Counted from the stretch's first letter, positions 1-6,780 are shown. The stretch: DNA of 14,774 bases from an uncultured Faecalibacterium sp. (GCA_934501115.1 CAKSTO010000054.1:1-14774), one strand, 5' to 3'. Notes: generated by a model from the letters alone, not told the origin. Translations and numbers: made by a program.

Positions 1-99
1 ACAGAGGATGAAAGAAAGCTGATAAAGAAGATCCTTTATAAAACGGCAATGCTGAAACCGGGGACACTTGCAGGCAATCGTGGCAAGCACAGACGTTGA
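1..99 (+). CDS. Possible C-terminal end of an unrecognised protein (partial)
   Basis: The first reading frame is open from the left edge to a TGA at 97-99 and gives a basic 32-residue tail ending in GNRGKHRR. It has no start inside the window, so if real it is the last part of a gene lying to the left. The composition (Lys/Arg-rich, AGNRGKHRR ending) is plausible for a nucleic-acid-binding protein or a mobile-element protein, but I do not recognise the family. A short open frame at a window edge can also arise by chance. Confidence 0.25.
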   Translation, partial: TEDERKLIKKILYKTAMLKPGTLAGNRGKHRR

Positions 100-443
100 T
101 CATTTGCCCTGCATCTCGTAAGGGAACGCTGCTGCGGCAGGACGGGAGAACGTACACCATTGGTTCCTCTGAAAGCCTGTGCTGGGTGGGCGGAAATCGT
201 CAACTGCCACGCCCATCCGCGCATCCTTCTGCCACAGAACAGGTGCTTGCCGGAGCCTTTCGCAGCCCCTTTTCCGCATCAGCCGGAACCAAGGTGTAAC
301 ACACTAGACTTTGCAAGCAAAGTCGTGTGCCAAAGGGGTGCTGCCTCTCGCCTGTCGGCTCGGTCAGGTGCTTCAAAATGCGCTGCATTTTGAGGTCGCC
401 ACTGGCGACCCGCACCCCTTTGGAAACCCAAGAGAAACGCCCA
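100..443. other. Non-coding stretch with a dense hairpin cluster
   Basis: I see no convincing gene here. The left part (100-300) shows no clear signal. The right part (307-423) is packed with inverted repeats. There is a stem of GACTTTG (307-313) with CAAAGTC (318-324). A 12-bp outer pair, CCAAAGGGGTGC (330-341) and GCACCCCTTTGG (412-423), encloses two inner hairpins: CAAAATGC/GCATTTTG (374-381/385-392) and GGTCGCC/GGCGACC (394-400/404-410). This is more structure than a simple terminator needs. It could be a structured RNA, a palindromic repeat element or a remnant of a mobile-element end. Confidence 0.5.
307..423. repeat. Nested inverted repeats (multi-hairpin element)
   Basis: Four perfect stems lie in 117 bases: 7 bp with a CAAG loop (307-324), 12 bp closing pair (330-341 with 412-423), 8 bp with a GCT loop (374-392) and 7 bp with an ACT loop (394-410). 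The outer pair plus two inner stems forms a branched fold. Strand cannot be decided because every stem is symmetrical. It sits just beyond the decayed methyltransferase gene. I do not recognise a known RNA family. Confidence 0.6.
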
Positions 444-794
444 TCAACTGCGCTGCTCGTCCTCGGCCAGTGCACTGATCCGCTTGCCCATGGCCTTGAC
501 CAGAGGAACGACGAGCGCATTCCCCATGGTGAAATAGCGCAGTCGTTCCGGCATCCCGGCTGTCCAATCATCTGGGATGCCGTTGAGCCGTTCGCATTCG
601 ATGGGCGTTAGCGTACGCAGACGTTGGGTCCGTGGGTCTGCGACTACATGGGTGCTGCGGGAAACGGAGCCTTCGCTGGTAAGCATCGTACGGGCAGGAA
701 GGTCAGAACGATCGGGGAACGCCATAGAGCCCTCTGAAAAGAAATAAGTAGAACCGTTTCTGCGGTGGCGGGTCTCCTGCACGGAGCGGAGCAG
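444..794 (-). pseudogene. C-terminal remnant of a DNA (cytosine-5) methyltransferase
   Basis: The reading frame ending at 444 keeps about 115 residues that match the end of a C5-cytosine DNA methyltransferase. It starts near RSVQETRHRRNGSTY and continues through FFSEGSMAFPDRSDLPARTM (region of motif IX). It ends with RTLTPIECERLNG.PDDW and the motif X segment MGNALVVPLVKAMGKRI. All N-terminal parts are missing: the S-adenosylmethionine-binding motif I, the catalytic Pro-Cys motif IV and the target-recognition domain. Homology stops where the terminator of the neighbouring operon begins (807). The frame stays open across the next gene only by chance. The fragment cannot be catalytic and is best read as debris of a phage or integrative element. 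The family call is firm; the exact left border of the remnant is approximate. Confidence 0.8.
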
Positions 795-800
795 CTTAAA

Positions 801-840
801 TGCAAAACAGACCAAACCTATTTGTACCGGTTTGGTCTGT
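801..840 (-). terminator. Hairpin terminator of the minus-strand fra operon
   Basis: A perfect 12-bp inverted repeat, ACAGACCAAACC (807-818) and GGTTTGGTCTGT (829-840), lies 13 bases after the stop of the HAD gene in its direction of transcription. On the minus strand it is followed by a short T run (TTTTGC). The T tract is weak but the position is right for the operon end. Confidence 0.7.
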
Positions 841-852
841 CTTGTCATAAAA

Positions 853-1515
853 TCAGAACGGAGAAAGATTCTGAAAAGGCGGGAGCTGTCGGTAAAGATG
901 AAAATCAGAAAGGGTGAGATCTGCCGCAGAGACGTCCTGACGGATGGAGCTGCCGGTATAGCCCAGCACGGTACAGCCGGCGGCTTTTCCGGCACGGATG
1001 CCTGCGGGAGAGTCCTCGATGACCAGACAATCGCCGGGGGTAAGCCCCAGAAGCTGCGCTGCCCGCAGATAAGGTTCCGGATCGGGCTTGCGCCGGGTGA
1101 CCATATCGCCACAGACCACCACATCGAACTGTGAGACCAGATGCAGGCGGTCGAGCGCGGTCAGAATGAGCTGTGACCGGGTGGAGGAGACTACGCCGGT
1201 GCGAATGTCCTGTGCGCGAAGTGCAGAGAGAAACTCCCGCAGACCGGGCTGCGTGTGCAGGTCGGCGCCGTTTTCGTAGTAGTTGCCGCGGTGTGCACGT
1301 TCGGCCTGCAGCTGCTCCAGAGTGACCGGCGTTTCGGCCCGCTTCAGCAGTGCCTCAAGCAGAGAGGGATCATTGATGCCCACCAGTGCGCTCCGATCCT
1401 CTTCGGTCAGCCGGACCCCGAAATGCGCAAGAGCAGCGGCAAGATAGTCGGCGTTCCGTTCCTCAGTATCGGCGATCACGCCGTCAAAGTCAAAGAGGAC
1501 GCATCGGATCGGCAT
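853..1515 (-). CDS. HAD-superfamily hydrolase, subfamily IA (beta-phosphoglucomutase/phosphatase-like)
   Basis: This is a 220-residue cytoplasmic HAD hydrolase, a family that mostly dephosphorylates or isomerises small phosphometabolites. All four HAD motifs are visible. Motif I is LFDFDGV with nucleophile Asp9 and acid/base Asp11. Motif II is VVSST near 109-112, motif III is Lys143 in RRKPDPEPYL, and motif IV is VIEDSPAG with Glu167/Asp168. A helical cap (about 15-85) lies between motifs I and II, as in beta-phosphoglucomutase-type members. The start at 1515 was chosen because AAAAGGAG lies about 7 bases before it and the conserved domain begins at once; an upstream in-frame start at 1554 falls inside the previous gene. 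It is last in the operon with the deglycase and kinase. Substrate unknown; clearing a phosphorylated Amadori sugar or sugar phosphate is inference. Confidence 0.88.
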   Translation of the reverse strand: MPIRCVLFDFDGVIADTEERNADYLAAALAHFGVRLTEEDRSALVGINDPSLLEALLKRAETPVTLEQLQAERAHRGNYYENGADLHTQPGLREFLSALRAQDIRTGVVSSTRSQLILTALDRLHLVSQFDVVVCGDMVTRRKPDPEPYLRAAQLLGLTPGDCLVIEDSPAGIRAGKAAGCTVLGYTGSSIRQDVSAADLTLSDFHLYRQLPPFQNLSPF

Positions 1516-1528
1516 AAAAAGCTCCTTT

Positions 1529-1945
1529 TCACTCTGCGAGGATCTTGCGTGCACGCTCCTGAATGTCGGCGATCTGAGCAGTGGTCAGGTCGGCAAAGTC
1601 GCTGTTTTCCATAGAGCAGTTGGAGTCCTGCACATAGATCACCTTGGTGTCTTTCTGCGTGATGGAGTAGAACCAGCACTCGGCGGGAACATTGTACACC
1701 TTGCCCTGCTGCATGGGGGTCAGCTCGATGTTCTTGAAGCTGCCGCCCTCGCGCTCGGCGGTGATGAGGATCGCCTTACCGGCGGCAAGGATGAACTGCT
1801 CGTCGGTGGAGTGATGGACCTCCAGATGAGCGATGCCGGCAATGTCGTTGTCGGGCTTCCAGTTCTTGATGCAAACCAGCCATTTGGGGTTCTTATAAAC
1901 GCAGAGGATGCCTTCCGCGTTGTTTTCATACTGATCGGGTCTCAT
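1529..1945 (-). CDS. Small cupin-like protein of unknown function
   Basis: This gene encodes a 138-residue soluble protein. The central stretch, HLEVHHSTDEQFILAAGKAIL, then VYNVPAECWFYS, looks like the two beta-barrel motifs of a small cupin, with His residues (HLEVHHS) and Glu (DEQF) in the places where cupins bind a metal or a sugar. The last 30 residues are helical and charged (ADLTTAQIADIQERARKIL). AGGAGGT sits 7 bases before the ATG. It follows the kinase gene by 21 bases and precedes the HAD gene by 13, so it is translated as part of the fra operon. Sugar isomerases and sugar-sensing proteins with this fold exist, so anomer or isomer interconversion of the Amadori sugar is possible. I do not recognise a named family and assign no activity. 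Confidence 0.8.
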   Translation of the reverse strand: MRPDQYENNAEGILCVYKNPKWLVCIKNWKPDNDIAGIAHLEVHHSTDEQFILAAGKAILITAEREGGSFKNIELTPMQQGKVYNVPAECWFYSITQKDTKVIYVQDSNCSMENSDFADLTTAQIADIQERARKILAE

Positions 1946-1966
1946 GAAAATACCTCCTATTTTATT

Positions 1967-2854
1967 TTACAGTTCGGTGCGTCCCACGATGGGAGTCCCG
2001 TAGCCGAATGCGCCTTCCTTGGCGCACATTTTTGCAGCAAATGCTGCGCCGATCTGCATGGCTTCCTGCAGATGCGCAACATTTTCTTCTTCGGTGCCGT
2101 CCAGCAGAGCGCCGCTCTTGGAAGACTTCAGCAGCGAGCAGAGGAAAGCGGCAAAGTAGGAGTCGCCTGCGCCCATAGTATCAATGACGTCATCTGCGTG
2201 CACGGCGGAGGCGTAGTAGGTCTTGCCGTTGTACAGCACATAGGAGCCGTCCTCACCGATGGTGCCCAGTACGATGGAAACGCCGTGGTCGGCGGCCTTC
2301 TGCATCTCGCGGGCACGGTCCTCGGCGCTCAGGTGTGCGCAGGACAGGATGGCCACGGTGACATAGGGGCAGACCTTTTCCAGATAGGCGTCGGTCCATC
2401 GGGTGGAAAAGTCATAGGCGATGGGCACGCCGGCCGTGTGCAGGAAGGGAAGATCCTCTTCGATATAGCTGTTGAGGTTGGTGTAGATCAGGTTGAAGCC
2501 TTTGATGTACTCCAGATCTTCCTGTGTGAAGTCGAAGCTGTGCTCTTTGGCGACGCCGCCCTTGTTGGAGCCAAGAAAGACACGGTCGTTGCCCTTGAGC
2601 GTGACCATGGCAAAGCCGTTTTCGCCCTCAAAATGGCGGCAGTGGCTGATGTCGATGCCCAACTCGTGCAGGATCTTCTGGTTGTAGGCGGCGACCTCAT
2701 CGCTGCCAAACTTGCCCAGATAAGCGGAAGGCACACCGTTTGCTGCGGCATAGGCGCAGGTGTTAACGCACTGGCCGCCGGGGTACATCTTCCCACGGGA
2801 AAGGTATTTGTCACACACATTATCGCCGATGGCGATGATCTTGACTGCGCTCAT
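1967..2854 (-). CDS. fraD: PfkB-family sugar kinase, probable fructose-aspartate / fructosamine 6-kinase
   Basis: This 295-residue PfkB (ribokinase-like) kinase is of the FraD/FrlD type, which phosphorylates O6 of an imported fructosamine so the deglycase can split it. The N-terminal substrate motif YPGGQCVN (24-31) and the C-terminal signature IDTMGAGDSYFAAF are intact, with the predicted catalytic base Asp231. The opening IAIGDNVCDKY matches the start of fructoselysine 6-kinases. ATG at 2854 is preceded by AAAGGA. The gene lies 24 bases behind the SIS deglycase in the same operon, which is the main reason for naming it fraD rather than frlD. It could also act on fructoselysine or a related Amadori compound; sequence alone does not fix the amino acid part. 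Confidence 0.8.
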   Translation of the reverse strand: MSAVKIIAIGDNVCDKYLSRGKMYPGGQCVNTCAYAAANGVPSAYLGKFGSDEVAAYNQKILHELGIDISHCRHFEGENGFAMVTLKGNDRVFLGSNKGGVAKEHSFDFTQEDLEYIKGFNLIYTNLNSYIEEDLPFLHTAGVPIAYDFSTRWTDAYLEKVCPYVTVAILSCAHLSAEDRAREMQKAADHGVSIVLGTIGEDGSYVLYNGKTYYASAVHADDVIDTMGAGDSYFAAFLCSLLKSSKSGALLDGTEEENVAHLQEAMQIGAAFAAKMCAKEGAFGYGTPIVGRTEL

Positions 2855-2878
2855 CGTATCAGATCCTTTCCGTCTGTA

Positions 2879-3889
2879 TCAGTATGCGACCTTCCACATA
2901 TAGCGGCGGGTGGTCAGCGGATGCTGGCGGGTCTCGGCGAGGGCGTGGTTGTAGATGGGATAGACATTGTTGAACAGAGAGTGGTTGAAGTAGTCCACGA
3001 CAGCGGGATCGATGACCGACAGGCCCAGCTCCTTGGCGTCCAGCACCTCGATGCGCTTTGCATAGGTGTGCAGGAACTTGAGGCAGCGCTCGTCCAGCTC
3101 ACGGGTAGAACCCTCGGACACCTGAATGACGAAGGGGGTGTTGGCGTCGGTGACCTCGAAGGGGCCATGGAAGAACTCACCGGTGTGGATGGTGCCGGAG
3201 TGGATCCACTGCATCTCCATGAAGATGCAGATGCTCTCCATGTAAGCGGCACCGTAGCCTGCGCCGCTGCCCATGGTGTAGATGACGGAGTCGTTCTTGT
3301 ACTCCTCGGCAAAGTCCAGAGCGCGCTGGGCCACATGAGCGCGGGCCTTGCGGATCACGGTGGTGATCATGCCGGCACCCTGCTGGAACTTATCGTAGTT
3401 GCTGTAGCCCTCGGTCTGATTCAGCAGCTCCACAGCGACCTGCAGGGCGCACATGGTCTTTTCACCGGCGTAGTCGATGTCACCGGCGAGGTGATCCGGG
3501 CTGGCGTCGAAGGAGTAATGGATGATGTAATCGCCGAACTCGATGATCTCAGACTCTTCCAGCCAAGTCAGGATGATGACAGCAGCGCCCATCTCCTTGC
3601 CCAGCTTTGCAGCGGCAATGGTCTCGGGGGTGTTGCCCTTGTGGCAGGCAAGGCAGATGATGGAGTTCTTGCCGAAATCGCGGGGCGTGCTGTGGACGAA
3701 CTCGTTGCTGCTCACCCAGCCGGACTTCAGCGTCAGGCTCTCGCGCTCCATAAAGGTCTTTGCAGGGTACAGAGCACCCAGAGAGCCGCCGCAGCCCACG
3801 AAATAGATGTTCTTGACGCCGCCCTCGTCCTTCTTGTTCTCCAGAATTTCAGCGACGATGGCCTTGATGTCAGTGTACTTGTAATGCAT
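2879..3889 (-). CDS. fraB: SIS-domain 6-phospho-fructosamine deglycase (FraB type)
   Basis: This 336-residue double-SIS protein is predicted to hydrolyse 6-phosphofructose-aspartate (or a similar phosphorylated Amadori compound) to glucose 6-phosphate and the free amino acid. Domain 1 (about 25-150) has the sugar-phosphate loop IYFVGCGGS and HKGNTPET. Domain 2 (about 195-330) has YTMGSGAGYGAAY, the EMQWIH..TIHTGEFFHGPFE block and the C-terminal QHPLTTRRYMWKVAY. From memory, the latter two blocks are nearly those of Salmonella FraB and clearly closer than E. coli FrlB. Glu225 and His241 stand 16 residues apart, like the Glu/His catalytic pair I recall for FraB (Glu214/His230). Start 3889 was chosen because GGAGG lies 8 bases upstream; the in-frame ATG at 3907 would put that site inside the gene. 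It is the first gene of the operon, behind promoter 3967-3995. Confidence 0.88.
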   Translation of the reverse strand: MHYKYTDIKAIVAEILENKKDEGGVKNIYFVGCGGSLGALYPAKTFMERESLTLKSGWVSSNEFVHSTPRDFGKNSIICLACHKGNTPETIAAAKLGKEMGAAVIILTWLEESEIIEFGDYIIHYSFDASPDHLAGDIDYAGEKTMCALQVAVELLNQTEGYSNYDKFQQGAGMITTVIRKARAHVAQRALDFAEEYKNDSVIYTMGSGAGYGAAYMESICIFMEMQWIHSGTIHTGEFFHGPFEVTDANTPFVIQVSEGSTRELDERCLKFLHTYAKRIEVLDAKELGLSVIDPAVVDYFNHSLFNNVYPIYNHALAETRQHPLTTRRYMWKVAY

Positions 3890-3930
3890 TGTATTACCCT
3901 CCTGCATTTTATATTAAATTGTCTCGATTC

Positions 3931-3950
3931 CTCCCGGTCGTTTCCGGGAG
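3931..3950 (-). promoter_or_regulatory. 5' leader hairpin of the fraB transcript
   Basis: A perfect 7-bp stem, CTCCCGG (3931-3937) and CCGGGAG (3944-3950), with a 6-base loop lies about 10 bases after the predicted transcription start. It has no T tract and is not a terminator. Stems at the extreme 5' end often protect mRNA from decay; that role is inference. Confidence 0.5.
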
Positions 3951-3966
3951 AACTTTCCTTGCCATG

Positions 3967-3995
3967 ATGATAATACAAAGCAATACAAATGTCAA
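3967..3995 (-). promoter_or_regulatory. Promoter of the fraB operon with embedded operator
   Basis: Read on the minus strand there is a perfect -35 (TTGACA, 3990-3995), a 17-base spacer and a near-perfect -10 (TATCAT, 3967-3972). The predicted start is near 3960, giving a leader of about 70 bases. The spacer is filled by two head-to-tail copies of AATACAAA at 3972 and 3982 (plus strand), exactly one helical turn apart. A regulator bound there would block polymerase directly. Confidence 0.8.
3973..3987. promoter_or_regulatory. Predicted GntR operator at the fraB promoter
   Basis: The plus strand reads ATACAAAGCAATACA, and the minus strand TGTATTG-CTTTG-TAT. The same TGTATTG-N5-TAT signature occurs at the regulator promoter (4165-4179) and the transporter promoter (5222-5236). 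It lies between the -35 and -10 boxes. Binding by the product of 4254-4967 is inferred from this co-occurrence. Confidence 0.65.
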
Positions 3996-4130
3996 TACCG
4001 AAAATAGGGCAAAAAAATTGTGCATTTCTTACAAGGGACGGAACGAAATGTGGCGAACTTCCTATATAAATAGGGGGCGCTGGAAAACGGCCCTGCACAG
4101 ACGCAAGGGAGAAAAAATTTGTTTTTCCTC

Positions 4131-4159
4131 TTTACGCACGGATAAAACTTATATATAAT
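4131..4159 (+). promoter_or_regulatory. Promoter of the GntR regulator gene
   Basis: TTTACG (4131-4136), a 17-base spacer and a perfect TATAAT (4154-4159). The predicted start is near 4166, inside the operator at 4165-4179, so autorepression is likely. The leader to the ATG is about 88 bases. Confidence 0.7.
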
Positions 4160-4164
4160 AAGTT

Positions 4165-4179
4165 TGTATTGTAACATAT
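4165..4179. promoter_or_regulatory. Predicted GntR operator at its own promoter
   Basis: TGTATTG-TAACA-TAT begins 6 bases after the -10 box and covers the expected transcription start. It shares the TGTATTG-N5-TAT pattern with the fraB and transporter promoters. Confidence 0.6.
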
Positions 4180-4253
4180 TTGCGGGGCACGCAAAAGAGC
4201 AAATTGAAAATAAACCGTATTTCGTGATAAAAATAAGAACGGGAGAATATACC

Positions 4254-4967
4254 ATGAGTTTGGATAATACAATTTCAACGCCGCTGTTTCAACAGCTCGC
4301 CGCAACACTGCGTGCGGCTATTGATGCGGGCGAGTATCCCCCGGGCAGCCGCCTGCCAACGGAAAATGAACTCTGCGAGCGCTATTCGGTCAGTCGCGTC
4401 ACGGTGCGTAAAGCACTGGATGAGCTGTCTCAGGGAGAATTTCTGGTGCGCAAGCCCGGCAAGGGCACGTTTGTTGCGGAAAAGAAGATCCAGCGAAAGC
4501 TGGATGGTGTGTTGAGCTACACCAATATGTGCCATATGATGGGATACCAGCCCGGCGCAAAGACGATCAAGATCGCACTGGAACAGCCCACGGAGGAAGA
4601 ACGAGGGCAGCTTGGACTAAAAAAGGACGAACAGATGTTGGTTGTGGAGCGCCTGCGCCTTGCGGACGGCAGACCGATGCTGTTGGAGACCAGCAAATTT
4701 CCGGAGAGCTTTTTCTTTCTGTTCAATGCAGATCTGACCAATACCTCTCTGTATGAGACGATTCGAAAGGAAACGGGCATCGTATTCACCCGCTCAGACA
4801 AAGTCCTTGAGATCGTGTTTGCGAACCATCAAGAGGCCAAGTATCTGGATGTGGTAAAGGGCTACCCGCTGCTGTCCATCAAGAGCGTGGTGCACGATCA
4901 GAGCGGGGAACACTGCTATCTGAGCCGTCAGCTCTGCATCGCGGATAAGTTTAAGCTCATGGTCTGA
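4254..4967 (+). CDS. GntR-family transcriptional regulator with UTRA ligand domain (HutC subfamily), probable local repressor
   Basis: This is a 237-residue DNA-binding regulator. The N-terminal winged helix (about 9-78) contains the GntR signature: LFQQLAATLRAAI, then PPGSRLPTENELCERYSVSR with VTVRKALDEL, and the wing GKGTFVAEKK. The rest (about 95-235) is a UTRA ligand-binding domain, with MLVVERLRLADGRPMLLETS and the terminal GEHCYLSRQLCIADKFKL. Such proteins usually repress a neighbouring operon until a phosphorylated sugar binds. The start at 4254 has GGGAG 8 bases upstream; an earlier ATG at 4164 lacks a good site and lies at the predicted transcript start. It stands between the divergent deglycase operon and the transporter gene, each with a matching operator. 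It corresponds in position and type to FraR/FrlR regulators; the inducer is probably the 6-phospho-fructosamine (inference). Confidence 0.9.
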   Translation: MSLDNTISTPLFQQLAATLRAAIDAGEYPPGSRLPTENELCERYSVSRVTVRKALDELSQGEFLVRKPGKGTFVAEKKIQRKLDGVLSYTNMCHMMGYQPGAKTIKIALEQPTEEERGQLGLKKDEQMLVVERLRLADGRPMLLETSKFPESFFFLFNADLTNTSLYETIRKETGIVFTRSDKVLEIVFANHQEAKYLDVVKGYPLLSIKSVVHDQSGEHCYLSRQLCIADKFKLMV

Positions 4968-5015
4968 GCCGTCAAAGATGAATGCAGCAAAAAAGCGTAC
5001 CTGTGTATAAAAATA

Positions 5016-5062
5016 GAAAGAGAGCACCCCTGAAGCAGAATTTCAAGGGCGCTCTCTTTTTG
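5016..5062 (+). terminator. Rho-independent terminator of the regulator gene
   Basis: An AAAGAGAGC arm and a GCTCTCTTTTT arm enclose a further CCCCTGAA/TTTCAAGGG pairing. The stem ends in a run of T, and starts about 50 bases after the regulator stop. It isolates the regulator from the transporter promoter that follows. Confidence 0.85.
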
Positions 5063-5183
5063 TATTATAGAAGTAAGAGACAAAACGGGAGCAAATGAGG
5101 GCAGAAGGATACAATGATTTGGTGGTGATTCACAAAACAAGGGCACGTTGATAGGATGTTTTGACGAAAATGATGGAATGTTG

Positions 5184-5212
5184 TTGACAAGGCGGTGTTT
5201 GCATTGTATTAT
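5184..5212 (+). promoter_or_regulatory. Promoter of the Dcu-family transporter gene
   Basis: Perfect -35 TTGACA (5184-5189), 17-base spacer, -10 TATTAT (5207-5212). The predicted start is near 5219. An ATTGTATT half-site (5203-5210) overlaps the -10 box. The leader to the ATG is about 140 bases and contains a small GGGA/TCCC stem near 5248-5260. Confidence 0.8.
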
Positions 5213-5221
5213 TGAACCATG

Positions 5222-5236
5222 ATACAAAACAATACA
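5222..5236. promoter_or_regulatory. Predicted GntR operator at the transporter promoter
   Basis: The plus strand reads ATACAAAACAATACA; the complement is TGTATTG-TTTTG-TAT, differing from the fraB operator at one base in 15. It starts about 3 bases after the predicted transcript start, a roadblock position. Confidence 0.65.
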
Positions 5237-5360
5237 TTGACGACGACGGGAAGCCCTCCCGGTGTTCGGTGGTGTATTGCGGCGTGATTTGATGCAGGCG
5301 CGCAGCATTCGATCAGAATTGAACATTCACCCGAAGTTATGCCTGAAGGAGGTATATCTC

Positions 5361-6674
5361 ATGTTTTGGATCGAGCTACTCATTGTTCTGGTGATGATCT
5401 TCATCGGAACCCGCAAGGGCGGACCTTTCATGGCACTTGCCGGCGGTATCGGCATGTTTATCCTGACGTTCTTCCTGCACGTTTCTCCCTCTGACCCGCC
5501 CATCACCGTTATCCGCATCATGATCGCGGTCATTCTGGCGGCATCTGCAATGCAGGCTGCGGGCGGTCTGGACTACATGGTTCGGCTTGCCGAGAAGATC
5601 CTGCGGAAACACCCGGAGCACATCACCGTCCTTGCTCCGGTCATCGCTTACATCTTCACCTTTATGTGCGGCACCGGCCACATCGTTTACAGCCTGCTGC
5701 CGGTCATCAATGAGATCGCCATGGATACGGGCATCCGGCCGGAGCGCCCCATCTCGGCTACCGTCGTCGCATCCCAGAATGCCATCACCGCCTGCCCCAT
5801 CTCTGCGGCTACGGCAGGCATCCTCGGTCTGATGGTTTCCTACGGCAACATCAACCTGTTCAATCTGCTGCTGGTCTGTGTGCCCGCAACGCTGCTTGGC
5901 TCTGTGGCGGCAGGCATCTCTGTGCTGCACCGCGGCAAGGAGCTGAGCGAAGACCCGGAGTATCTGGAGCGCGTCAAGCAGGGCCTTGTCAAGGATTACA
6001 AGCAGAATAAGGCAGAAGAGAAGCCCGTTACCGGCAAGGCAAAGATTGCCGTGGTGATCTTCCTTGTCGCAATGCTGGCGATCGTTACCTTCGGTGCAGT
6101 TTCCGCTCTGCGTCCCACCTTTGCAGATGGCTCCCAGCTGGGCATGACCACCATCATTGAGATCTTCATGATGCTGGGTGCAGCCCTCATCGTTCTGGTC
6201 TGCAAGTTCAACAGCAACACCATGCTGGATCAGCCCGTTTTCAAGACCGGTATGTTCGCCGTGGTGCTCGCCTACGGTCTGTGCTGGATGGTCAACACCT
6301 TCATCGGCGATCAGGCTTCCTACATCTCTGATACCATGGGCGCGATCGCAAACCAATATCCTTGGGTCTACATCATTGCCGTGTTCATCGTCGCAGCGAT
6401 CACCACCAGTCAGGCTTCCACGACCATGATCATGGTCCCCATCGGCATGGCCCTGAATCTGCCCGTCTACATCATCATCGCAGGCTGGGTGGCATGCAAT
6501 GCCAACTATGTGATCCCCGCCTCCGGCCAGTGTGTCGCCGCCATCGGCTTTGACTCCGCCGGAACCACCAAGATCGGCAAATATGTGCTGAATCACAGCT
6601 ATATGCTGCCCGGTCTGGTCATGTCTGTGGTGACGATCGTGGTTGCCTTCGCTCTGGGTATGCTCGTATTCTAA
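5361..6674 (+). CDS. DcuA/DcuB-family anaerobic C4-dicarboxylate-type transporter; probable fructose-aspartate/asparagine importer
   Basis: This 437-residue inner-membrane protein is almost entirely hydrophobic segments, the usual length for DcuA/DcuB. Family landmarks are the start FWIELLIVLVMIFIG, AVILAASAMQAAGGLDYMVR, LAPVIAYIFTFMCGTG, SATVVASQNAITACPISAA and the C-terminal GTTKIGKYVLNHSYMLPG. One charged cytoplasmic loop (about 205-235) splits the two halves. AAGGAGGT 7 bases before the ATG fixes the start. Classic Dcu proteins exchange fumarate, aspartate and succinate. In the Salmonella fra locus a Dcu relative imports fructose-asparagine, and the shared operator with the deglycase operon supports that role here. 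Plain dicarboxylate transport remains possible, and import of the dicarboxylate fructose-aspartate would fit the family chemistry. Confidence 0.9.
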   Translation: MFWIELLIVLVMIFIGTRKGGPFMALAGGIGMFILTFFLHVSPSDPPITVIRIMIAVILAASAMQAAGGLDYMVRLAEKILRKHPEHITVLAPVIAYIFTFMCGTGHIVYSLLPVINEIAMDTGIRPERPISATVVASQNAITACPISAATAGILGLMVSYGNINLFNLLLVCVPATLLGSVAAGISVLHRGKELSEDPEYLERVKQGLVKDYKQNKAEEKPVTGKAKIAVVIFLVAMLAIVTFGAVSALRPTFADGSQLGMTTIIEIFMMLGAALIVLVCKFNSNTMLDQPVFKTGMFAVVLAYGLCWMVNTFIGDQASYISDTMGAIANQYPWVYIIAVFIVAAITTSQASTTMIMVPIGMALNLPVYIIIAGWVACNANYVIPASGQCVAAIGFDSAGTTKIGKYVLNHSYMLPGLVMSVVTIVVAFALGMLVF

Positions 6675-6719
6675 CGCGATTCCCCCCATTCGGCATATAC
6701 ATCTTTCTCCGGAAAGCAG

Positions 6720-6780
6720 CTACGCCCGGTCCCTCTGAGCCGCACACCGATGTGGACAGGCGGCCGGGCGTAGTTGTTTT
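6720..6780 (+). terminator. Terminator or attenuator between the transporter and the seven-gene operon
   Basis: A 10-bp perfect stem, CTACGCCCGG (6720-6729) and CCGGGCGTAG (6764-6773), is followed by TTGTTTT. The 34-base interior contains further pairing (CCGC/GCGG, CACA/TGTG). No convincing promoter lies between it and the next gene at 6820, so partial read-through may set the downstream expression level. Confidence 0.75.

Noticed and set aside
795..1124. N-terminal extension of the methyltransferase remnant
   Set aside because: It has no methyltransferase motifs and runs through the terminator and the HAD gene on the same strand in a different frame.
1811..3967. A 718-codon open frame on the plus strand
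   Set aside because: It runs antisense to the cupin, kinase and deglycase genes, has no ribosome site or family likeness and is Ala/Val/Gly-rich. It is open because of codon use in the real genes.
5376..6689. A 437-codon minus-strand frame opposite the transporter
   Set aside because: It is His/Asp-rich and low in hydrophobic residues, with no recognisable domain. It mirrors the Dcu gene codon by codon.
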